This document shows positions 10,904 through 21,966 of a DNA stretch of 64,000 bases, piece by piece. The stretch is taken from the NCBI RefSeq assembly GCF_000024365.1, contig NC_013235.1, forward strand, positions 2,108,001-2,172,000, in the 5' to 3' direction. The DNA is from Nakamurella multipartita DSM 44233 (GTDB lineage: Bacteria; Actinomycetota; Actinomycetes; Mycobacteriales; Nakamurellaceae). Within the stretch, counting starts at the first letter, position 1. The number at the start of each line of letters is the position of its first letter. The translations under genes and the position numbers were made by a program. The notes beneath the pieces were generated by a model, which saw nothing but the letters and a program-made list of their open reading frames with translations, did not search any database and had not been told where the DNA came from.

Positions 10904-13887
10904 GGTTGCACGAGCTGGAGCTGTCGGCGTTCGGACCGTTCGCCGGCACCGAGACCGTCGACCTGGACGCGGTCAGTGCGGACGGCCTGTTCCTGATCCA
11001 CGGCGACACCGGGGCGGGCAAGACCTCCCTGCTCGATGCGGTTGCCTACGCCCTGTTCGGCCGGGTCCCCGGTCCCCGCAACGAGGCTCGCCGGCTGCGC
11101 TGCGACCGCGCGCCGGCGGACGTGGTGACCCAGGTCCGGCTCGTGGCCACCCTCGGCGGTCATCGGGTCGAGATCATTCGCCGGCCCGAGTACCTGCGTC
11201 CCAAGGCCCGGGGCAGCGGCAGCACCTTGCAGCGCGGCAAGGTGTCGCTGCGCTGGCTCGACCGCACTCCCGCCGGGGCCCGGCCCGAGGGGCTGACCCG
11301 GGTCGATGAGGTGGGCGACGCGGTGATCGACCTGCTCGGCATGTCGGCCGATCAGTTCTTCCAGGTGGTGCTGTTGCCGCAGGGCGAGTTCGCCCGTTTC
11401 CTGCGGGCCGACACGGCCGAGCGGGGCGATCTGCTGGAGCGGCTGTTCGACACCCAGCGCTTCGGCCGGATCGAGGACTGGTTCGCCCAGACCCGCCGGG
11501 TGGCCGGGCAGCGCCTGCGCGAGTGCGACGACCACATCCGGGAAATAGCCGCGCGGGTGGCCGAGGCGGCCCGGGTCGAGGCCGCGCCCGAACCAGACGA
11601 CCGGTGGTTGGCCGGCCTGCGCGACCGGTTGGCCGACCGCGCCGAGCTCGCCCGGGAGGCTGCGCAGGACGCCGCCCGGCAGCGCGAGGTGTCGGCGGCG
11701 GTCCTGCGGGCCGCGACCCAGCGAGCCGCCCGGACTGCGCGGTTGGCCGAGTTGCGCCGCCGGTTGGTCGATCTCGAACGGCGGGCCCCCGAGATCGAGC
11801 AGGATCGTCGTCGTCTTGATGCGCACACCCGGGCCGGGCCGGTGGTCGCCGCGGCCCGGGCGCAGCAGGCGGCCGGCGAGGTGCGGGCGGACCGCCGGCA
11901 GCAGCGGGTGGCGGCCGGCCGTCGCCTGCACGCGCTGGCGGAGGCCGCCGCCGACCCCGACCGGTTGGACCTGGGTCTGCTGGCCGACGACCCGGTCGCC
12001 ATCCGGGCCGCCGCCGGGGTGGACCGGGATCGCGCCGGCGCGCTGATCCCGCTGGTCGGTGAGGCGCAGGAGCAGCAGCGGGATCAGGCGGCGCTGGCCG
12101 CGGCCCGGCGGCGGCACCACCGCGACGAGAACGCCGCGGTCGACGTCGAGCAGCGGCTCGCGGCCTTGCCGCCGCGGCTGGCCGAGCTGGATCGGCGGGT
12201 CGACCTGGCCCGGTCGGCCCGCGACCGATTGCCGGCGGCGCAGGCTGAGCTGGCAGCGGCCGAGCAGATCCGGGAGGCCGCGGTCGCGGTGCCGGAGCTG
12301 GCGGAGCGGCGACGGCGGGCCGAGGCCGCGGCGGTCGCGGCCACCGACCGGCATCAGGTCGCGGTGGACGAGCGGCAGGCCCTGGTGCAGCGGCGGATCG
12401 ACGGCATGGCGGCCGAACTCGCCGGCACGCTCAGCGCCGGCGACGGCTGCCCGGTGTGCGGATCGGTCGAGCACCCGAGCCCGGCCCGGCCCCTGGCCGC
12501 GCCGGTCGACGCGGGCCTCATCGAGGCCGCCCAGGTGCGGGAGTGGCGGGCCGCGGCCGACCGGGACTCCGCCACGGGTCGCCGGTGGGAGGCGCAGAAC
12601 GAGCTGGCCGTGGCGCAGGAGCGCGCCTGCGGCCGGCTGGCCGAGGCCGCCGAGGCGCAGGTGCGCACGCACCGCGCGACGGTCGACCGGCAGACGCGGA
12701 TCGCCGCCAACCTCGATGCGCTGGTCGGGCTGCGGGAGGCGGCGGCCAAGTCCCTGTTCGAGCAGGAACTCCGGCGTGACGAGCTGGGCACCCTGGTGGC
12801 CCTCGGCGCGGCCGAGATCGCCTCCCTGGCGGCCCGGGTGGATCAGCGAGCGGCCCGGCTGCGGTCGGCCCGGGGCGCCCACCCGTCCATCCGGCAGCGC
12901 CGGGAGTACCTGCTGGCCCGGGCAGCGGCCCTCGACGCGGTGGCGCAGGCCTGCGCCGCCGTCACCGACGCCGACGCCCAGGACGAGCGGGCCCGGGCCA
13001 CGGTCACCCGGTTGCTGGCCGACTTCGGGTTCGGCGACCTGGCCGAGGTGACCGCGGCCGCCGACCTCGATGCGCCGCGCCTGGCCGAGCGGATCCGCAC
13101 CGCCGAGGTCGACGCGGCCGCGCTGCGGGCGCAGTTGGCCGACCCGGAACTGGCCGGCCTGGACGAGTCGGACCGGGTCGACGTCGCGGCGGCGGAGGCG
13201 GCGGCCGCCGCCGATGCCCGGCGGGCGCAGGCGGCCCAGCAGCAGGCCCTGGTCCTGGACGACCGGTTCCGGCAGGTGGCGACGGCCGCGCACCGGCTGG
13301 TGGCGGCGTGGAGGGCGGCCGCACCGGTCCGCGCGCAGGAGCGGCAAGTCGCCGTGCTGACCGAGGTGTTGCTGGGCCGGGGGGAGAACGCGCTGGGCAT
13401 GACGCTGCGCACCTACGTGCTGGCGCACCGGCTGGCGCAGGTGGCGCAGGCGGCCACCGATCGGCTGGCCCGGATGTCGGCCGGGCGGTACTCGTTCGTG
13501 CACCGCACCGATCGCGAATCGCGGGGCCGCGCCGGCGGTCTCGGGCTGGAAATCATGGACGGCTGGTCCGGGCTGGTCCGCCCGGCCAAGACGCTCTCCG
13601 GCGGCGAGTCGTTCCTGGCCTCGCTGGCCCTGGCCCTGGGTCTGGCCGACGTGGTGGCCGCCGAGGCCGGTGGTCGCCAGCTCGACACCCTGTTCATCGA
13701 CGAGGGTTTCGGCAGCCTCGATCCGGACGCGCTGGATCTGGTGATGGCCACCATGGACGAGTTGCGGGCCGGCGGGCGGGTGGTCGGCGTGGTGTCGCAC
13801 CTGGACGAGCTGCGGCTGCGGATCCCGCGGCAGATCCGGGTCGACCGCACCCCCCAACGCTCGACCCTGGCGGTGGTGGGCCAGTGA
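10900..13887 (+). CDS. sbcC: Exonuclease SbcCD ATPase subunit (Rad50-like SMC)
   Basis: A 995-residue Rad50-type ATPase with N-terminal Walker A GDTGAGKTSLLDAVAYALFG (near residue 30), the Q-loop VVLLPQGEFARFLRA, and long Arg/Ala/Glu-rich coiled coils on both sides of a zinc hook (DGCPVCGSVEHPSPA, near residue 520). The ABC signature TLSGGESFLASLALALG and Walker B LDTLFIDEGFGSLD lie near residues 895-945. With SbcD it processes DNA ends and palindromes. The overlap ATGA with sbcD implies translational coupling. Confidence 0.97.
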   Translation: MRLHELELSAFGPFAGTETVDLDAVSADGLFLIHGDTGAGKTSLLDAVAYALFGRVPGPRNEARRLRCDRAPADVVTQVRLVATLGGHRVEIIRRPEYLRPKARGSGSTLQRGKVSLRWLDRTPAGARPEGLTRVDEVGDAVIDLLGMSADQFFQVVLLPQGEFARFLRADTAERGDLLERLFDTQRFGRIEDWFAQTRRVAGQRLRECDDHIREIAARVAEAARVEAAPEPDDRWLAGLRDRLADRAELAREAAQDAARQREVSAAVLRAATQRAARTARLAELRRRLVDLERRAPEIEQDRRRLDAHTRAGPVVAAARAQQAAGEVRADRRQQRVAAGRRLHALAEAAADPDRLDLGLLADDPVAIRAAAGVDRDRAGALIPLVGEAQEQQRDQAALAAARRRHHRDENAAVDVEQRLAALPPRLAELDRRVDLARSARDRLPAAQAELAAAEQIREAAVAVPELAERRRRAEAAAVAATDRHQVAVDERQALVQRRIDGMAAELAGTLSAGDGCPVCGSVEHPSPARPLAAPVDAGLIEAAQVREWRAAADRDSATGRRWEAQNELAVAQERACGRLAEAAEAQVRTHRATVDRQTRIAANLDALVGLREAAAKSLFEQELRRDELGTLVALGAAEIASLAARVDQRAARLRSARGAHPSIRQRREYLLARAAALDAVAQACAAVTDADAQDERARATVTRLLADFGFGDLAEVTAAADLDAPRLAERIRTAEVDAAALRAQLADPELAGLDESDRVDVAAAEAAAAADARRAQAAQQQALVLDDRFRQVATAAHRLVAAWRAAAPVRAQERQVAVLTEVLLGRGENALGMTLRTYVLAHRLAQVAQAATDRLARMSAGRYSFVHRTDRESRGRAGGLGLEIMDGWSGLVRPAKTLSGGESFLASLALALGLADVVAAEAGGRQLDTLFIDEGFGSLDPDALDLVMATMDELRAGGRVVGVVSHLDELRLRIPRQIRVDRTPQRSTLAVVGQ

Positions 13888-13928
13888 CCGAACAGTGACC
13901 GGACAGTGACCGGACCAGGGGGAGCGTC

Positions 13929-14264
13929 GTGTTCGTGCTGATCGCGCAGTTCGATTCCGGAGGTGAGGCCGCCGGGGAACCCCCGCCCGGGTCGGCGGAG
14001 GCCGTCCGGCTGCTCGGGGATCAGCCCGACACCCGGGCGCTGCGGTGGGCGCGGTCGACCGAGGACCCCGGCCGGTGGCTGCTGGTCGCCGAGTTCGAGA
14101 CCGCGGCCGGGTTCCGGCGGGCCCAGTCGCCGTTGCCGGTGCGGGCCGCGCTGATCCCGTGGTTGGCCGCGGCGGCCTCGTCGGCGGCCTTCGAGGTCAT
14201 CGCCGCCGCCGACGCCGGGGTGTGGTCGTCCCCGGAGGTGATCGTCGACGACCCCGGGCGCTGA
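13929..14264 (+). CDS. Small dimeric alpha/beta-barrel (antibiotic biosynthesis monooxygenase-like) protein
   Basis: A 111-residue protein starting at GTG with GGGGGAG upstream. The pattern MFVLIAQF, RWARSTEDPGRWLLVAEF, then a helix with VRAALIPWLAAAASSAAFEVI matches the ferredoxin-like fold of ABM/dimeric barrel proteins. Similar small genes precede glyS in other actinobacteria, which supports a conserved gene. No catalytic residue can be named. Confidence 0.65.
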   Translation: MFVLIAQFDSGGEAAGEPPPGSAEAVRLLGDQPDTRALRWARSTEDPGRWLLVAEFETAAGFRRAQSPLPVRAALIPWLAAAASSAAFEVIAAADAGVWSSPEVIVDDPGR

Positions 14265-14399
14265 TCGGGCGGGGCTCGGCGGCTCCGGGAGCGGCAGTAG
14301 GCTCGACGGCTGTTGACCGACCCCCGGCGGAAACCACCGACCGGGACATCGCCGGGTCGCCGTCGGGGCGGCCGGGCCCAGCAGCACAGGAGTTCTCTC

Positions 14400-15782
<1,383 letters not shown>

Positions 15783-15850
15783 CCGTCCGGCTCGACCGGG
15801 CGCCGGGCCTCATCACGCAAAGTGATCGTTTCGTCCATCTTGCGGTCTGA

Positions 15851-17440
15851 ATGTCCGGGATGGACGATTCGCGGGTGACGACCCGGGCCCGTTGGCTGCT
15901 CGTGCTGGTGCTGGTGCTGGTGCTGGTGCTGGCCGCGGCGGCCGCCGGAGTGCTCTGGGTCCGGCGGTCGACGTCGACGGCCGGGTCGCCGTCCGTGCCG
16001 GTGACGGTCGTGCTGCAGGCGGCCGACGACGCCGGCACCGACTCGTTCGTGCCCGTGCCGGCCGGCCGGCCGGTCGCGGTCACCCACCCGCACCCCTCCT
16101 CCGGAACGGCCATCACCGCGACGGTCGAACCGGACACCGGAGTGCGGTTGGTCGCCGGCACCACCGATCACCTCTACGCGGCCGGCCGACCGGGAAATCC
16201 GGAGCTGTACGGCGGTTCGGGCAGCCTGTCGGCCTGCGACCCGGCGGCCATCGCCGCGTTCCTGGCCGCCCACCCGGACAAGGCCGCCGCCTGGGCGCAG
16301 GTCCGCGGCATCGACCCGGCGGCCATCGCTGGCTACCTGGGCACCCTGACCCCGGTCGTGCTGCTGCACGACACCCTGGTCACCAACCATGGTTTCGCCG
16401 GCGGCGTGGCCACCGCGTTCACGGCCGTGTTGCAGGCCGGCACCGCGGTGCTGGTCGATCCCACCGGCCTGCCGGTCGTGCGGTGCGCCTGCGGGAACCC
16501 GCTGACCGCCCCGCCGGCGGTCGACCTGTCCGCAGCCACCCCGCAAGGCACCCGCTGGGACGGCTACGACCCGGCGCAGACCGTCGTGGTCACCAGCGGT
16601 CCCGCCGCCACCCAACTGGTGGTGGTGGACGCCGCGACCGGGCAGGACCTGACGTTGACCGTCGGTCAGGCCCGGGCCGCCACCTCGACGGCCCCGACCA
16701 CCGATTCGACCCCGGCGGCCGCGTCGACGGCCTGCGTCCTGGACCTGACCTGGCCGGTATCGGCGCCGGGTTGGATCGATCCGTTGGACAGCGGCTTCAC
16801 CTGCCAGCAGATGACCGACCAGTGGCGGCGCAACGAGCAGTGGACCGGCGTACGCGGTGGCACCCTGGCGCTGGTCACCTCTGACGACGGGTGGTACTGC
16901 ACGGGCGTGCATTGGGATCCCACCGCGGCGCCCACCAATGCGGTCGGTGGCTGCGACCTGAACGGCCAGCGATTCACCGTCTACCAGGGCGAACCGGGCC
17001 AGCGCGCACCGTCGTCGACCGCACCGTCGTCGACCGCCTCGTCGACCGCACCGTCGACGGGCGGCTCATCGACCGGTGCGTCGGGCGCGGCTACGACCGG
17101 GGTCGACGAGGTGTTCATCACCCCGTCGCAGAACATCGTGTGCGCCCGCCGGGACGGCCAGTTCGCCTGCACCGTCAAGCAGTACGACTTCGACCTGGGG
17201 GACGAGCGGTGCCCGGGTGCCCGGGGCCCGCTGGCCCAGCTGGATGCCACCGGGTTCTCCCAGGTGTCCTCGTGCCGGGGTGATTTCTTCGACGGCATCA
17301 CCCTGCCCGATCCGACGCCGTACGGGACCACCCTGACGCTGGACCAGATCCGCTGCGACGTCGAGGAGAGCGGGGTGACCTGCACCAATCAGGACGGGCA
17401 CGGCTTCACCATGTCCCGGGCCGGCGTCCCACCGTTCTGA
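15851..17440 (+). CDS. DUF6777-like secreted or membrane-anchored protein
   Basis: A 529-residue protein with an N-terminal signal anchor made of a leucine/valine repeat (LLVLVLVLVLVLAAAAAGVLW, residues 16-36). Residues 45-230 fit the DUF6777 pattern: [50 protein letters not shown], and VVRCACGNPL with a Cys pair. Later parts include a Cys-containing domain (ACVLDLTWPVSAPG ... WYCTGVHW), a Ser/Thr-rich linker, and a C-terminal Cys-rich segment (NIVCARRDGQFACTV). It is extracytoplasmic with several likely disulfides. The function is unknown. The (GTGCTG)n run encoding the anchor is itself a short repeat. Confidence 0.7.
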   Translation: MSGMDDSRVTTRARWLLVLVLVLVLVLAAAAAGVLWVRRSTSTAGSPSVPVTVVLQAADDAGTDSFVPVPAGRPVAVTHPHPSSGTAITATVEPDTGVRLVAGTTDHLYAAGRPGNPELYGGSGSLSACDPAAIAAFLAAHPDKAAAWAQVRGIDPAAIAGYLGTLTPVVLLHDTLVTNHGFAGGVATAFTAVLQAGTAVLVDPTGLPVVRCACGNPLTAPPAVDLSAATPQGTRWDGYDPAQTVVVTSGPAATQLVVVDAATGQDLTLTVGQARAATSTAPTTDSTPAAASTACVLDLTWPVSAPGWIDPLDSGFTCQQMTDQWRRNEQWTGVRGGTLALVTSDDGWYCTGVHWDPTAAPTNAVGGCDLNGQRFTVYQGEPGQRAPSSTAPSSTASSTAPSTGGSSTGASGAATTGVDEVFITPSQNIVCARRDGQFACTVKQYDFDLGDERCPGARGPLAQLDATGFSQVSSCRGDFFDGITLPDPTPYGTTLTLDQIRCDVEESGVTCTNQDGHGFTMSRAGVPPF

Positions 17441-17449
17441 CGGGCCCGG

Positions 17450-18112
17450 TCAGGGGGTCGGCTGGGGCAGCGGGTCGCCCTTGGCGTCCAACCCGCGCTT
17501 CTTGTTGACGTAGTCGATGCCTTCGGCGACCTCGGCCGGTGTCCAGATCCGTCCCTCGCCCAGCGGCACGATCCCGTCGGGACTGCCGGTCCCGGCGATC
17601 CAGGCGGCCTTGGCGAAGTGCGCGCAGTTGCGGTACAGCAGCTGGTAGTAGCTGCCCTCCCAGGCGTTGACCACGTTGAGCACGCGCAGGAACCGCTCGC
17701 GGCTCATGGTCTCCTTCTGTCGGTGCATCTGCTGCCCGTCGTGCCCGTCCGGCGACATCAGCTCGCCCCGACCGCCGGTCGGCAGCCACCCCGAAGAACC
17801 CGGCCAGAAGCCGACGGACCGCTTGCGGCCCTGACCCCCGACCTCCTTCACATCGACCCAGGCGTGCCCGACGATGTCGTCGGTCATGGCGTTCAGCCCC
17901 ATCTCGTAGGTCTGGACGGGTTGGTCGTTCCAGGCCCCCAGGTCCATCGTCGCCGACCGCTGGACGGCCGGCGCGGACCCGGCCAGCGCCTGGACCACCG
18001 CCCGGTTGCCCGCCGCCCGTTGCATGGCCAGCACCGCGTGCTGCGCGGCGACGGGAGCCGCGGCCCGGCCGGAACGCTCGTCCAGCGGCACCGGGCGTCG
18101 TCGTTCGTGCAT
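17450..18112 (-). CDS. Permuted papain-fold (LRAT/NlpC-like) protein with injection-system cargo-type N-terminus
   Basis: The ATG at 18112 follows GAGGAG and gives 220 residues. The N-terminus carries APVAAQHAVLAMQRAAGNRAVVQAL, the QR-AGNRAV motif common in proteins linked to extracellular contractile injection systems. The following domain has a conserved His in DDIVGHAWVDV and a Cys in LLYRNCAHFAKAAW, the His-then-NCxHF order of circularly permuted papain-like enzymes (LRAT, DUF4105-like). These include acyltransferases and peptidases. No signal peptide is visible. No injection-system structural genes are in the window. The gene is convergent with the DUF6777-like gene. Enzyme activity and export are inference. 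Confidence 0.65.
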   Translation of the reverse strand: MHERRRPVPLDERSGRAAAPVAAQHAVLAMQRAAGNRAVVQALAGSAPAVQRSATMDLGAWNDQPVQTYEMGLNAMTDDIVGHAWVDVKEVGGQGRKRSVGFWPGSSGWLPTGGRGELMSPDGHDGQQMHRQKETMSRERFLRVLNVVNAWEGSYYQLLYRNCAHFAKAAWIAGTGSPDGIVPLGEGRIWTPAEVAEGIDYVNKKRGLDAKGDPLPQPTP

Positions 18113-18221
18113 CAGCGGCTCCTCGGGCCGGCCGGCCCGGCGCCTGCGGGTCGGCCACGTCGGTCGACGGTAGGCACCGGCGTCCGCGCCCGTCAACGGC
18201 TTTCGTGGCCGCCCCGGCGGC

Positions 18222-19832
18222 TCAGTTGCCCAGCGTGCCCGGGTAGAGGTACTCCTCCGGCGGGATGGAGGTGCCGCGGAACCAGGCGTCCATGAAGGCC
18301 GTGTAGTCCTGGCCGGTCTTGTCGTTGACGAACGCCTCGAACTGGTCGAACGAGGCGTTCTTGCCGCCGTAGGTGGCCGGCCATTCCTTGATGATCTGGA
18401 AGAACGCGTCGTCGCCGATCTCGCGGCGCAGGGCGTGCAGGGCGATCGGGCCCTTGTCGTAGACCCGGGTGAACTCGTTGCCGGCGCCCATGTCGACCAG
18501 CGGGGACCGCCAGAACGCCGGCTTCTTCAGGTAGGACTGCACCTGCTGCTTCCAGGTGCGATCCAGGTCGGCTCCGTTGACCTTCTCCTGGTAGAGCCAG
18601 GTGGCGTAGGAGGCGAAGCACTCGTTGAGGCAGATGTCCGACCAGCGTTGGACGGTCACATCGTCGCCGTACCACTGGTGGGCCAGCTCGTGCACGACGG
18701 TTTCCAGGTCGTCGACGCCGGCCGTGTAGACCGGCCGGGTCGCGGTCTCCAGCGCGAAGCCGGTGCTCGAGCCGGTGAAGATGCCGCCGGCCGCCGGCAT
18801 CGGATAGGGCCCGAAGAATCCCGACAGCACATCGACCACGTCGCTGGTCCGGCGGGCCAGCTCGGCCGAGTCGCTCGGCGCCTGCGGGGAGATGGCGGAG
18901 ACCACCGGCCGGCCGTCGGACAGGGTGCCCTCGACGGTGGTGAACTTGTCGATGTAGATGGTGTCCAGGTAGGTGGCCACCGGCACGTCGAGAACCCAAC
19001 GGCTGGTGGTCATTCCGGCCGGCGCGGCGGGCAGGTCGGCGGTCTGCTGAACCCCGTTGGCGATCACGTTCCAGCCCTGCGGGACGGTCGCGGTGACCGC
19101 GAAGGTGGCGGTGTCGGCCGGGTGTTCGTTGGCCGGGAACCAGGCGGAGGCACCGGTCGGCTCGCCGGCGACGAAGGCCCCGCCGGAATCCGTGCGGTAC
19201 CAGCCGCCGTCGCCGAGGTTGGCGGTGCCGCCGCCGACCACGTCGGGCGAACCGGCGTAGGTCACGGTGACGGTCAGCGGCGACTGGGCGGCCAGCGCGG
19301 CGGACGGGGTGATGACCAGCTCGGCGTCCTGCTGCTGGTAGGTGGCGGCCTGGCCGTTGACGTCGACCTCGCTGACCGTCAGGTTCGGCTGCAGGTCCAG
19401 GTTGAACCGGGTCAGCCCGTCGGCGGCGGTCACCGAGCCGGTCAGGGTGGCGGTCGAGGACAGCGCGTTCGTCTCCGGGATGTACTGCAGATCCAGGTCG
19501 TAGCCGTCGATCTGGTAGCCGCCGTTGCCGGCGGTCGGGTAGTACGGGTCGCCGATGCCGTCGGAGCCGACGGTGCCGTCCACCCCATCGGTGCCGCCCG
19601 CGGTGCCGGCCGAGCCGGACGTCGTCGACGACGAGCGGGACGGGGGCACCGTGATCGATCCGGGCGCCGAGGAGGTCGCCGACCCGGAGGTGGCCGGCGC
19701 GCGGGTGGACCCCGCGGTGGCCTCGGGCGCGGCCGAGGCGGTCCCACCGACCTGGGAGCATGCCGAGACGGACACGGCGGTGGCCAGGACGAGGGCGAGG
19801 GCCGCCAGGGGCCGGCGGCGCGACGTCAGCAT
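18222..19832 (-). CDS. M1-family metallopeptidase lipoprotein
   Basis: A 536-residue protein beginning with a lipoprotein signal (ALALVLATAVSVSAC, lipidated Cys near residue 25) and a Ser/Thr/Ala linker. The zinc site is HELAHQWYGDDV with the third ligand in CLNECFASYATW (near residue 380-410), the HExxH-x18-E signature of M1 peptidases. The usual GxMEN exopeptidase motif is changed to GSSTGFALET, so aminopeptidase specificity may differ. It ends FRGTSIPPEEYLYPGTLGN. It is predicted to act outside the membrane on peptides. An open frame extends upstream to 20165, but the signal peptide sets the start at 19832. Confidence 0.9.
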   Translation of the reverse strand: MLTSRRRPLAALALVLATAVSVSACSQVGGTASAAPEATAGSTRAPATSGSATSSAPGSITVPPSRSSSTTSGSAGTAGGTDGVDGTVGSDGIGDPYYPTAGNGGYQIDGYDLDLQYIPETNALSSTATLTGSVTAADGLTRFNLDLQPNLTVSEVDVNGQAATYQQQDAELVITPSAALAAQSPLTVTVTYAGSPDVVGGGTANLGDGGWYRTDSGGAFVAGEPTGASAWFPANEHPADTATFAVTATVPQGWNVIANGVQQTADLPAAPAGMTTSRWVLDVPVATYLDTIYIDKFTTVEGTLSDGRPVVSAISPQAPSDSAELARRTSDVVDVLSGFFGPYPMPAAGGIFTGSSTGFALETATRPVYTAGVDDLETVVHELAHQWYGDDVTVQRWSDICLNECFASYATWLYQEKVNGADLDRTWKQQVQSYLKKPAFWRSPLVDMGAGNEFTRVYDKGPIALHALRREIGDDAFFQIIKEWPATYGGKNASFDQFEAFVNDKTGQDYTAFMDAWFRGTSIPPEEYLYPGTLGN

Positions 19833-20002
19833 GGTCGCACCGTACAAGCCGTCCCCTCTGATCCCGGTGAGCCACCAGCAGCCACCAGCACAGCCACGGT
19901 GCGCCGGGCGGTGGCCTGGCATGATCGGGAGCCGTCGATGGTGCGGGCCGGCCGGGGAGGCCGGCCGTCCCGGCGGGTCGGATCGAGCGAGATGAGGGCC
20001 GG

Positions 20003-20614
20003 GTGCGGACGTTCGGGCGCTACCTGGCCGGCACGGTCCTGGTCGGCCTGCTGGTGGTTGTCGGCACCTGGGTGCGGGTCGGGCAGATCGGCGACCGGGA
20101 CGAGCGGGCCGCCGCCGACGCGATCGTCGTGCTCGGCGCCGCGCAGTACAACGGGGACCCGTCACCGGTGTTCCAGGCCCGGCTCGACCACGCCGCCGAG
20201 CTCTACCGGGCCGGGGTGGCCCCGCGGATCGTCACCGTCGGCGGCGGGCAGGTCGACGACGCGACCACCGAGGGTGCCGCGGGCGCGGCCTACCTGCAGG
20301 CCGCCGGGATCGACCGGGCGGCCCTGACCGCGGTCGGCGAGGGCGGTGACACCCTGGCCAGTTTGCGGGCCGCGGCGCCGGTGTTGGCCGAGCTGGGGGT
20401 GTCCTCGGTCGTGCTGGTCACCGACCCGGCGCATTCGGCCCGCTCCGCGCTGATGGCCCGTGACCTGGGCTGGACCGTGCAGACCTCGCCGGTGCGGCAG
20501 GGTCCGGCGGTGCGCGACTCCGTGCACGCCGAGTACCAGCTGCGGGAGACCCTCGGCCTGCTGTACTACCGGGTGGTCGGCGGCTCCTCGGGCATCAGCG
20601 CCCCGGTGCTGTGA
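20003..20614 (+). CDS. DUF218/YdcF-SanA family membrane-anchored protein
   Basis: A 203-residue protein with an N-terminal anchor (LAGTVLVGLLVVVGTWV) and the YdcF pattern ADAIVVLGAAQYNGDPSPVF, RLDHAAELYRAGVAPRIVTVGGG, VGEGGDTLASL and SSVVLVTDPAHSARSALMA. Family members are implicated in envelope integrity; the activity is not settled. It starts with GTG, and its stop overlaps the dgt start (GTGATG). Confidence 0.85.
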   Translation: MRTFGRYLAGTVLVGLLVVVGTWVRVGQIGDRDERAAADAIVVLGAAQYNGDPSPVFQARLDHAAELYRAGVAPRIVTVGGGQVDDATTEGAAGAAYLQAAGIDRAALTAVGEGGDTLASLRAAAPVLAELGVSSVVLVTDPAHSARSALMARDLGWTVQTSPVRQGPAVRDSVHAEYQLRETLGLLYYRVVGGSSGISAPVL

Positions 20615-21888
20615 TGCTCGCCGCCAGCGAGACGCCGGCCAGCCCCGGCTACGACGCCTACGACCTGATGCGGCGGCTGGCGGAGCTGCCCAAGACCGCG
20701 CCGCTGCCCGGCACCGCCGACGCCGGCGGCCGCAGCCCGTTCGCCCGGGACCGGGCCCGGGTGCTGCACTCCAAATCGTTCCGCCGGTTGGCCGGCAAGA
20801 CCCAGGTGGTGGCGCCGGACGAGGAGGGGGTGCCCCGGACGCGGCTGACCCACTCGCTGGAGGTCGCGCAGATCGCCCGGGAGATCGGCGCCCAGCTGGG
20901 CTGCGACCCCGACCTGGTCGACCTGGCCGGGCTGGCCCACGACATCGGGCACCCGCCGTTCGGGCACAACGGGGAGGCAGCCCTGGACCGGATCGGGGCC
21001 GCCGCCGGCGGGTTCGAGGCCAATGCGCAGAACCTGCGGCTGCTGGCCCGGCTCGAACCCAAGGTCGTCGCCGTCGACGGCCGGCCGGGCGGGCTGAACC
21101 TGACCCGGGCGGCGCTGGACGCGGTGATCAAGTACCCGTGGTCGCGGCCGGCCGGCGGCGGCAAGTTCGGCGTCTACGCCGACGAGCAGGCGGTGTTCGG
21201 CTGGGTCCGCGAATCGGCGCCCGGGACCCGGCGCTGCCTGGAGGCCCAGGTGATGGACTGGGCCGACGACGTCGCCTACTCGGTGCACGACGTCGAGGAC
21301 GGTCTGGACGCCGGCCGGATCGACCTGACCCGGCTGGCCGACCCGGACGAGCGGGACGCGGTCTGCGCCGCCGCCCGTCCCTACAGCGACGAGTCCACCG
21401 ATGACCTGCGCACCGTGCTGGACGACCTGCTGGCCCTGCCGGCGGTGGCCGGCCGCGGGCAGTACCCGCCCGGCGCGCTCGCCGACGCCGCGGTCAAGGC
21501 CATGACCAGCGAGCTGACCGGGCGGTTCTGCACCGGCGCGATCGCCGCCACCCGGGCCGCGGCCGGCGACGGACCGCTGCTGCGGTACCGCGCCGACCTG
21601 CAGGTGCCGCGGCGGCTGCGAGCCGAGGTGGCCGTGCTCAAGGCGGTCGCCGGCCGGTACGTGATAGCCGACCCGAGCCGGCTGCGCGCCCAGGAACGCG
21701 AGCAGCAGATCCTCACCGACCTGGTGCGGGTGACCGCGGACCGCGGCGTCGACGCCCTGGACCCGGAGTTCCGGTCCGGCTTCGCGGCGGCCACCGACGA
21801 CGCGGCCCGGCTGCGGATCGTGCTGGACCAGATCAGCCTGCTCACCGACGCGCAGGCGATCGCCCGGCACCAACGACTGCGCGGCTGA
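20611..21888 (+). CDS. dgt: Deoxyguanosinetriphosphate triphosphohydrolase-like protein (HD domain)
   Basis: A dNTP triphosphohydrolase family protein of 425 residues. The HD metal site is TRLTHSLEVAQIAREI, then DLAGLAHDIGHPPFGHNGE, with MDWADDVAYSVHDVEDGL as the last metal ligand region. It removes triphosphate from dNTPs and helps set nucleotide pools. The GTG at 20611 overlaps the preceding stop; ATG at 20614 is an alternative start. It is followed by dnaG as in M. tuberculosis (Rv2344c-Rv2343c). Confidence 0.93.
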   Translation: MMLAASETPASPGYDAYDLMRRLAELPKTAPLPGTADAGGRSPFARDRARVLHSKSFRRLAGKTQVVAPDEEGVPRTRLTHSLEVAQIAREIGAQLGCDPDLVDLAGLAHDIGHPPFGHNGEAALDRIGAAAGGFEANAQNLRLLARLEPKVVAVDGRPGGLNLTRAALDAVIKYPWSRPAGGGKFGVYADEQAVFGWVRESAPGTRRCLEAQVMDWADDVAYSVHDVEDGLDAGRIDLTRLADPDERDAVCAAARPYSDESTDDLRTVLDDLLALPAVAGRGQYPPGALADAAVKAMTSELTGRFCTGAIAATRAAAGDGPLLRYRADLQVPRRLRAEVAVLKAVAGRYVIADPSRLRAQEREQQILTDLVRVTADRGVDALDPEFRSGFAAATDDAARLRIVLDQISLLTDAQAIARHQRLRG

Positions 21889-21966
21889 CGGCCCCGCGGG
21901 AGTGAGCCGCGGTCCCCGCTGTGGACAGGTCCGTGGCGCCCCCGCCGCGGACCTAGACTCGGGGCT

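Noticed and set aside
10708..13857. 1049-residue minus-strand frame opposite sbcC
   Set aside because: A shadow of sbcC; no motifs, and composition is typical of antisense high-GC frames.
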